Below are positions 8,743 through 14,132 of a DNA stretch of 14,132 nucleotides, one piece after another (position 1 is the first letter of the stretch; each line of letters opens with the position of its first letter). A model generated the notes under the pieces. It worked only from the letters and a program-made list of their open reading frames with translations. It was not told where the DNA came from and did not search any database. A program made the translations under genes and the position numbers. The DNA is taken from NCBI GenBank assembly GCA_003990745.1, contig RBNI01004395.1:1-14132 (forward strand), written 5' to 3'. The stretch comes from Jimgerdemannia flammicorona. Taxonomy: Eukaryota; Mucoromycota; Endogonomycetes; Endogonales; Endogonaceae.

Positions 8743-9981
8743 CTATTCCTTCTTGCTTTCACTTTCTTCTGAGACTGGAGTAGTACCTTCAATGATTTGG
8801 TAGGTAGCTTCATCTAACTCCATGTCTTGATCAATCTCCTCAGGTTGAGTCTTGCTTTTAATAGTGACAGCTGGGGTCTTCTTTGGTCTTCTAACTGGCT
8901 TACTGTTGCTCTTCTTATCATAGGGCTTGGACTGGGTTCTGGTACCTTCAGTAGTAGGATAGAATTCAAGCTCCTCATAATATTCTTCATCATCAATATT
9001 GCCAATCTCCTCAATGACTACTATATTAGTTTGTTCTCTAGTTCTGCTAGCATTGCTTGGTTGGGCTTTGTATCTTGTTTTAGTCATGCAATTATTTACA
9101 TAGTGGCCTTCTTTTCTATATCTGAAGTATATGATATTGCATTCTTCTGTAGCAGCTGCAAATCTCTGCACTGGTCTCCTATTGGCACTTCAGACTTCTC
9201 TAACAATATTACTAAGGTGTGCAGTCATCTCAGTGAACTGCTTGGCAAGTTTCTCTACTGGATCAGCTTTGACTATCTTGGAGATAGGTGGAGTTAGTTG
9301 TCTGTTTACAACTGTAGCAGGTATAATACTAGTTGGCTTTGATGGCTCCATCTTGATGCCAGTTATTTTCTCTATTGAGTGTTTGGTAGGATGTCTGGCA
9401 GTCCAATATCTCTGTATAAAGACCACTTTCTGATCAAGGATCAGTGCAGCTGGGGTAGACCAGATTGTTAGAGCAATTTCAGAGTAAACTCCTTTGAGAA
9501 AGATTGAATCTGCTATTTGTTCCTTGAGGACATCATCATAGTCAGCCAAGACAATCTGGTGGTAGATTCAGATATAGAATGAGTTGGGGTCTTCACTAAG
9601 TCTCTAGCAGATAGTGTTGAGTTGATTCTTGAGAGCTTGCTTGATCTTTTCAGTATAGTATATTGTTCTGAGGAAGGCCTTCATGTTGGCAAGTTTAGCT
9701 GCACCATTATCAGCAATAGTGGCTGTATTAAACTTATCTCTAGTAGGTCCTCTGAGACTGACTGGTAGAAGGGCCAATTGTGCATCTACACCAAGGGCTC
9801 ATATGGTGGTAAATTGTTCAAAGTCTTCAATGAAGATCAGGATTGACTTTTCAGTAATATATCCATAGAATATGAGGGGATACATTTCCATCTTATCTTG
9901 AATTCTTGCAGTAGTGACTTTTATAGTCAGAGTAGTTGTTGTGGGGTTATTTATTTTTCAGCTTGAAAGTGAGGGATTCAT
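8743..9981 (-). pseudogene. gag of element 2 (capsid and zinc knuckle)
   Basis: About 412 codons from an ATG at 9981 to a TAG at 8743, in one frame without frameshifts. From the ATG at 9891 it has the retrotransposon gag layout: a PLIFYG start, FIEDFEQF, a LPVSLRGPTRDKF block, a helical stretch, RLSEDPNSFY, and IADSIFLKG. The zinc knuckle at 9129-9088 reads Y-x2-Y-x4-H-x4-C (YFRYRKEGHYVNNC), where both first cysteines have become tyrosine by TG-to-TA change. An acidic stretch (DDEEYYEELE) and a charged tail follow. Five in-frame stops are seen, for example 9960-9958 and the TGA at 9192-9190, all RIP-compatible. Open runs 9549-9190 and 9171-8743 are pieces of this one gene. The next ORF (protease/pol) is missing. 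Confidence 0.85.
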
Positions 9982-10189
9982 CTTGAATCATCAGCCAATG
10001 GGTACCAAGTTGTCACATAGTAGTTACTGAGTCCTTCAAATACACCAGATTCTCTTCAAGATGTATCTCTTAGACTAACTCAAGTTTGTTATAAGCAAGT
10101 TCTTATTGGAGTGTCTTCTCAAGGTCTTATAGTCCTCAAACTTCTTATCTTTAACTGTCTTGTTATCTCTTAGATTGCTTGCAAGTAAG
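9982..10189 (-). other. Leader between the LTR and gag of element 2
   Basis: About 200 bases of A-rich sequence (on the - strand) with no recognised domain. It should hold the primer binding site, but I see no clear TGG-starting match to a tRNA end, so the LTR edge stays undefined. Confidence 0.45.
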
Positions 10190-10250
10190 TGTGTATATTG
10201 TACTAAGAGGAACTGAATGGACTGACTTTATTTCAGAGGAAATAAGAGGA

Positions 10251-10259
10251 GTATTTATA
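10251..10259 (-). promoter_or_regulatory. TATA box of element 2 LTR
   Basis: TATAAATAC on the - strand, 19 bases before an AATAAA at 10,232-10,227. The layout repeats the one in element 1's LTR and places the transcript start near 10,230. Confidence 0.5.
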
Positions 10260-10401
10260 CAAAATATAATTCAATGATTGCTAATATATAAAGCTAAATA
10301 TAAATTCCAATAACTAAAATAAAATACCAGAACAGGAAAAACTGCTAAGTTCTAGGGTCAGCACTAATGGTTGTATAGGTTCAGGATACTGGTATAATTT
10401 T

Positions 10402-10506
10402 AATGGTACAGAAAAATGGTGCTGGAATAATTCAGTGTTATCTCAGAATGCCAGTACTGGCATAACTCAGTATTATATCAGAATACTAGTGCTGGCATAA
10501 CTCAGT
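10402..10506 (-). repeat. Three 35-bp tandem repeats in the U3 region of element 2
   Basis: Units at 10,472-10,506, 10,437-10,471 and 10,402-10,436 are exactly 35 bp each and begin ACTGAGTTAT or ACTGAATTAT on the - strand. The first two are close and the third is diverged; a weak fourth copy may follow. Short tandem repeats upstream of the TATA box of an LTR often act as enhancer-like protein-binding sites, which is the likely role here. Confidence 0.85.
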
Positions 10507-10520
10507 ATAATTAAAGAACT

Positions 10521-11579
10521 TTAGAGCAGAATGTTCAAGACCATAGGGGCTTTATTCTTGTTGTCACTAAAAGAGATGAGATTTGTGAATTCATCATTAT
10601 TATATAGGTTACATATTTCATATACTTCATGCATGTTGCACATCTTACATATGTTATGTGGGATGATGTCATCACCAATGACATTATCATGTTCAGCAGT
10701 AGGAACAAGAAGGTCTGGGGCTCTCCAGTCTATAAGGTTCTCTTTCACAAAATAAGGAACAAATGTGAGGTCTTGGCAAGGTCTAACCTAGATGCTTGGG
10801 TCTTGGAATGCTGAGATCAATCCTTGCAGAAATTGGTCTGGGTTGTCCTGGAGGATAGGATGCCAGAAGTCTTCTACTTCGTCACTATTGAGGGTGATAG
10901 TGGACTGGGCTTCTATAGCCACCTTGGTTTCTAGTGTATTGATACAGTAGGATGACAGGTCTCTGAAATCTGAGACTCTAACATACTCTAAGTTAGGGAT
11001 TGACTATGGTGTATGTCTGAAGATCTGATGGATCTTCTTAGCTACCTTTGCTTCACATATATCCATAGGAGTAATATCTTGTAACTCTTGGGAGCTGGCC
11101 TGTGGGAACTCCTGGCAGAGAAGGTTTCCTATTTCATACTCCTACCATATTTGGAGACATTTGGTAGCAATGGTGATTCTTGTTTCCATTTCATAGCAGT
11201 AGAGGATATAATGATAAGGGTCACTAGTACCCAGGTTGATACTAGGAGTCCTTCTTGAGCAGGTCCTCATGGCTCTTCTGATATCTTGGAACATCCTTTC
11301 TTCAATCAAGGTACCTTGGTAGTTCCTTGACCTTGAGGTTTGGCAAGTGGCAGGTATTTCATTTATAGTAAGTCTTTGAGCTATTTTGGGATTAGTAGGT
11401 CTTTTTGGTTGCTGTTACTGTAGTTTCTTGATCCTTCTTTTATATTCCTCAAGATACTTGTACTGTAGTCACAATGACTCACAGTTGGTCATTATTGCTC
11501 ATCTTATATACTATATGATCTTCTTGTACTCTGATCTAGTGGCTTGCAAGAAAAGGCTGTCTCTTGTGCTGATGTCATT
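10521..11579 (-). pseudogene. Decayed reading frame of unknown function (- strand, about 350 codons)
   Basis: One frame runs about 353 codons with only seven internal stops, each explainable by a single C-to-T or G-to-A change, and ends at TAA 10,523-10,521. One stretch of over 100 codons has no stop at all. The upstream part is helical and basic (YKYLEEYKRRIKKLQ), then come segments such as TSDPYHYILYCYEME, TPMDICEAKVAKKIHQIF and QDNPDQFLQGLISAFQD. The best in-frame ATG is 11,492-11,490, but the frame is open somewhat further up. I do not recognise a family: no zinc knuckle, protease, RT or transposase motif is visible. It could be an accessory ORF of a transposon or a duplicated host gene hit by RIP. 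It lies just upstream of, and in the same direction as, element 2, and divergent from the frame at 12,087. Confidence 0.6.
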
Positions 11580-12086
11580 ATTCTGGGGCCACCATTATAA
11601 TACTAAGTTATAATATAGTAGATACTTAATCTTAGAAGTATAGCAGATTTTTTTATCTTAAATATTTAATCTTTTTTGACTTTTTAGAGTTCTCAGAGAT
11701 ATATGAGTGTATAAGCACACAATCTCCAAACTACTAAAATCATACATTACCCTCTGAACAAGCTACCAAAATTATACATGATCTCTGAACAAATCTGAAA
11801 ATCACATATAAGATCATAAAGCTGAGTCAAACTGAAGTCATAGTACATAAAGCTGAGTTAACTCAAAGTCATAAAATATAAGATTTACACAAATAGAGTC
11901 TTACCAATTAGGACCAAATATATATACTGAGTATTCAGATGTATCGAAATAGAGAACTATAACAAACCAAATAAACAACTCCAACTCATAAACATATGTA
12001 CAAATATGACCACTGAGATCTATAACTACATCTGTACTGACATTTGAAATACTATTATCAACTAAGCCACACCCTCTCTACCTCTT
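11580..12086. other. Spacer between two divergent decayed frames
   Basis: AT-rich DNA with no frame that I can support. The + strand becomes rich in A and C from about 11,700, similar to the coding strand that follows. It may contain a shared promoter region, but no convincing TATA box pair was identified. One of the four CpGs left in the mutated block is here (11,945). Confidence 0.5.
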
Positions 12087-13244
12087 ATGAATATCCATAG
12101 CCTAGTCCCCCTCTACTTCATGGAAGTCTGATGGAATGCTCTGAACATACTTAGCAAAGTCTACCAAATTAGACAGATCTCAAGCTACTATCAGATTGGC
12201 TGCCTCCTAGAAGACATGATTGAATACTACTATGATATAGATATTATCCAGATATCTTAATATCAGAAACTTATCACATATAAATACTAAGAACTCTTCT
12301 ATGAGTATAGTATATTTATTCTCTACCTCTAAGTTACTACTACTGAAATAGTTGCTACTCTATCCTATAGTCAAATTGACAATATAGTATAAGAACTCAA
12401 CTATAAGTATATTGAGTATGTTCAAACTACAGACAGAACCTTTCCACACTCTGATAACTACATTCTACAAATACTTGGATATACTATAAAAGATATCTAC
12501 AATATAATCCAATTTAATGATAATAAAGCAGAAGATAATGATCTCTCTGATACTGATATAACCTTGAGCTAAGAATCTCTGCCAACTCTGATCACTCTAC
12601 CAATCTTGCCAATAAACTTACAACAGTTCATAACCATCTATAAGACATATTGAGATAATGATCACTGGCATGAGTACCAATCTGCATTTGCTCCTAATTA
12701 CTTCAACTATAATGAAGAGACTGGAGAACATAACCTGTATCTCTAGATAACTCTCAAGATCAAACAAACAACCCCACTATCTGAGTATAAGCAATATAAA
12801 GTACAACCACCAGTATACTACAACTCTGCAACTCATAGTGCTGTAACCTATAGAAGATATACAGATAGCAAATCCAATGAAAGCAAAGATGATGCACCTC
12901 TCCTTTACCCACCAACTCCATACCCAATATATGAGACAGATAATACTATTCTATAAGATAGTAATAAAGTCTCAATATATTACTATTTGAGCAAATAAGG
13001 AGAAGTAATCTGAGAACCACTCTTTCTAGATGACTACTTTATCAGAGATAATATTATTGATAATAATGTTATTAAAGACTACCCAATTAGTCTTATATGA
13101 TATAACTATGAACTGACTCAGTAGTCAGATGATCTCTTGATATATCAGATCACATTTATACTATGTGACTGCATTCTGACTCAGCAAGGCACTAAGTGCT
13201 ATATCTATATTTAGTATAGTCTAGATAGTCTCTTACTAGTATAA
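12087..13244 (+). pseudogene. Decayed reading frame of unknown function (+ strand, about 385 codons)
   Basis: From an ATG at 12,087 one frame runs 386 codons to TAA 13,242-13,244 without any frameshift. It has about 14 internal stops, roughly half the density expected by chance in DNA this AT-rich, and two runs of about 66 codons without a stop. Every stop could come from CAA, CAG, CGA or TGG by one transition. The product would be rich in Asp, Asn, Tyr, Thr and Gln, with segments such as CLLEDMIEYYYDIDII, FNDNKAEDNDLSDTD, NYFNYNEETGEHNLYL and YPPTPYPIYETDN. I recognise no domain. It could be a gag-like or accessory protein of a mobile element, or a repeated host gene. The same frame may go on past 13,244 if that stop is also a mutation, though stops are much denser there. 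Confidence 0.5.
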
Positions 13245-13560
13245 ATACCCCCTCTCTCAGATCTCAGAAATCTCAGACTTAAATATACAGAATAATCCAA
13301 ACACAACTCCTGAACACTTCTCTACAATATCTCTTCACATAACTACTCCTAGTATAGCAATATCATGAATAGCAAATAAACCTATTTAATAACTCACAAA
13401 CTACTCTTAAGTAAATCTGCTCCCTATTAGATCCCACTCCTAACCCTATTACAAAATTTCCTAATTGGGTATTATCTGCAGTGATATGCCAATTCAACTA
13501 AACTGGTCTTAGTTTCTTGAACTTCCTAAAATATAGAAAATCCTGAATATCCAAAACTAG
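13245..13560. other. AT-rich tail of the mutated block, no supported gene
   Basis: The + strand stays rich in A and C, and the frame before it continues with about nine stops in 105 codons, close to the chance level. No other feature is seen. The last CpG-free base lies around 13,574. Confidence 0.5.
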
Positions 13561-13600
13561 TCTAAATAGTGCTCCGAACGGATGGAGTTGATCCGGATGA

Positions 13601-13637
13601 GATTCGAATCAGATTCGTCATGTGATGGATTCGAATC
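13601..13637. repeat. Two copies of the perfect palindrome GATTCGAATC
   Basis: The same 10-bp perfect palindrome occurs at 13,601-13,610 and 13,628-13,637, 27 bp apart. They lie in CpG-containing DNA just right of the compositional boundary. They could be binding sites for a dimeric protein or simply part of the decayed edge of the neighbouring tandem repeat, which uses similar GAT and ATC words. Confidence 0.6.
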
Positions 13638-13665
13638 AACTCGGATTGGTCTCGTGATCTGATCT

Positions 13666-13799
13666 GGATTGATCCGGATTGATCCGGATTGATCCAACTG
13701 GATTGATCCATCCGGATTGATCCATCCGGATTGATCCAGATTGGTCCATCCAGATTGGTCCATCCGGATTGGTCCATCCAGATTGGTCCATCCAGATTG
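13666..13799 (+). repeat. Tandem repeat of a 10-bp dyad unit with an optional 4-bp spacer
   Basis: The core GGATTGATCC (GGAT and ATCC inverted around TG) is repeated head to tail three times (13,666-13,695). It then continues with a 4-bp spacer (AACT or ATCC) giving 14-bp units, and from 13,738 the core changes to (A/G)GATTGGTCC. About nine cores are present, plus a final partial one. Length is about 134 bp, below the size that RIP is known to target, which fits its intact CpGs. Translation gives only repetitive peptides, so it is not read as coding. Confidence 0.9.
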
Positions 13800-13896
13800 A
13801 AATCTTTGGTGTCATCTCCCTTTCTTTTGTTCATTTCGCTCTTGTTTTTTTTTCCTGCCGCACTTTGGTAACATCACCCTTTCCTTTTGCTCCCTC

Positions 13897-13961
13897 TCTT
13901 CTTTTGTTCTTTTCTTTTGTTCTTTTTCTTTGTTCATTTTCTTTGTTCTTTTTCTTTGTTC
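13897..13961 (+). repeat. 13-bp pyrimidine minisatellite, five copies
   Basis: Five units of 13 bp, each ending GTTC, for example TTTTTCTTTGTTC at 13,923-13,935 and 13,949-13,961. The stretch is almost pure pyrimidine on the + strand apart from one G per unit. CT-rich tracts of this kind are common upstream of fungal genes, so it may belong to the promoter of a gene to the right. Confidence 0.9.
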
Positions 13962-13975
13962 TTTCCTGCTGCATC

Positions 13976-14002
13976 ATGAGCAAACAAAACAGCAGCACTT
14001 AA
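13976..14002 (+). CDS. Possible short upstream ORF (8 codons)
   Basis: ATG at 13,976 followed by seven codons and TAA (MSKQNSST), 15 bases after the pyrimidine tract. If the frame starting at 14,042 is a real gene, this would sit in its 5' leader and could dampen translation. Evidence is only position, so this is a weak call. Confidence 0.15.
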   Translation: MSKQNSST

Positions 14003-14041
14003 TTCGTACGTTGGTCCAGTCTACTCATTTTTCACCCTGCA

Positions 14042-14132
14042 ATGATCGTCAAAAGAGGGAGTATTCGAGGTGGAAACGCACTCTCTGCTGACAATGTTAG
14101 ATTCTTTCTTATATGGACAGCACACAAGCTGC
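14042..14132 (+). CDS. Possible 5' end of a host gene, cut by the window edge
   Basis: An ATG at 14,042 opens a frame of 30 codons with no stop before the sequence ends. The DNA has normal CpG content and is preceded by a CT-rich tract, as in many fungal promoters. The peptide begins MIVKRGSIRGGNALSADNV and shows no recognisable motif. A run this short could easily be chance. Confidence 0.22.
   Translation, partial: MIVKRGSIRGGNALSADNVRFFLIWTAHKL

Larger units (their letters stand above)
8700..10510 (-). mobile_element. Truncated LTR retroelement on the - strand (element 2)
   Basis: Read on the - strand the order is an LTR-like promoter region (about 10,510 to 10,190), a leader (10,189 to 9982), then gag (9981 to 8743). 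About 43 bases after the gag stop it is cut off at element 1's LTR, so protease and pol are missing. Gag sequence differs from element 1's, so it is another family. It carries about five stops in 412 codons, far fewer per codon than element 1, suggesting a younger insertion or a lighter RIP load. Confidence 0.75.
10190..10510 (-). repeat. LTR-like promoter region of element 2 (edges uncertain)
   Basis: On the - strand this holds tandem 35-bp repeats, then a TATA box (TATAAATAC at 10,259-10,251), then AATAAA (10,232-10,227), then the gag leader, the same order as in element 1's LTR. No second copy is in the window, so the LTR cannot be aligned and its ends are only approximate. The upstream edge lies within about 15 bases of the end of an unrelated decayed frame at 10,521. 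Confidence 0.55.

Noticed and set aside
8827..9433. Two + strand open frames (8827-9297 and 9131-9433)
   Set aside because: Both are antisense to the element 2 gag, whose zinc knuckle and gag blocks fix the coding strand as -.
10402..10506. Regular 35-bp spacing suggesting CRISPR
   Set aside because: The units are directly adjacent with no variable spacers, and the context is a eukaryotic LTR.
10531..10814. Two + strand open frames (10,531-10,755 and 10,629-10,814)
   Set aside because: They are the complement of the last part of the long - strand frame, which is open over a far longer range with few stops.
11386..11613. Open frame of 75 codons on the + strand
   Set aside because: It is antisense to the upstream part of the long - strand frame and is only hydrophobic low-complexity sequence.
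13557..13834. - strand frames giving DQSGWTN-type repeated peptides
   Set aside because: They are translations of the 10/14-bp tandem repeat, which is open in more than one frame and has changing period; there is no sign of selection for protein.
13769..14002. + strand frame of 77 codons rich in Phe, Leu and Ser
   Set aside because: It reads through the tandem repeat and the pyrimidine minisatellite; the hydrophobic run is just the CT-rich tract translated.

Overview
The window looks like a repeat-rich, AT-rich block from a filamentous fungus, most probably a Pezizomycotina ascomycete. Positions 1 to about 13,570 are almost free of CpG (I found only four by eye). Coding frames there are broken mainly by TAA, TAG and TGA codons that single C-to-T or G-to-A changes would produce, and the paired repeats differ almost only by transitions. 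This is the pattern left by repeat-induced point mutation (RIP) plus loss of methylated cytosines. No bacterial gene, tRNA, rRNA or CRISPR array was seen.

Layout. 1-600: purine-rich DNA, a 27-base A tract, and a 140-bp inverted repeat pair (151-290 and 444-584). 600-2809: very AT-rich DNA with no confident gene. 2810-8699: a nearly full-length, dead Ty3/Gypsy chromovirus on the + strand (element 1), in the order LTR, gag with a zinc knuckle, dUTPase, protease, reverse transcriptase, RNase H, integrase, chromodomain, polypurine tract, truncated LTR. 8700 to about 10,510: a second LTR element on the - strand (element 2), of which one LTR and a fairly well preserved gag remain; it meets element 1 tail to tail. 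10,521-11,579 (-) and 12,087-13,244 (+): two long, divergent, decayed reading frames of unknown identity. 13,575-14,132: normal CpG content, a short tandem repeat with dyad units, a 13-bp pyrimidine minisatellite, and possibly the start of a host gene running off the right edge.

The most unusual feature is the dUTPase domain in element 1. All five dUTPase motifs lie in order, in the same reading frame as the zinc knuckle and the protease. The order nucleocapsid, dUTPase, protease is the one used by betaretroviruses, and I do not know it as a standard part of fungal chromoviruses. Element 1 would have made one gag-pol polyprotein: capsid and nucleocapsid for packaging, dUTPase to keep uracil out of the cDNA, protease for maturation, RT/RNase H for copying, and integrase plus chromodomain for insertion, probably into heterochromatin. 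Now every enzyme carries stops, and several key residues are lost.
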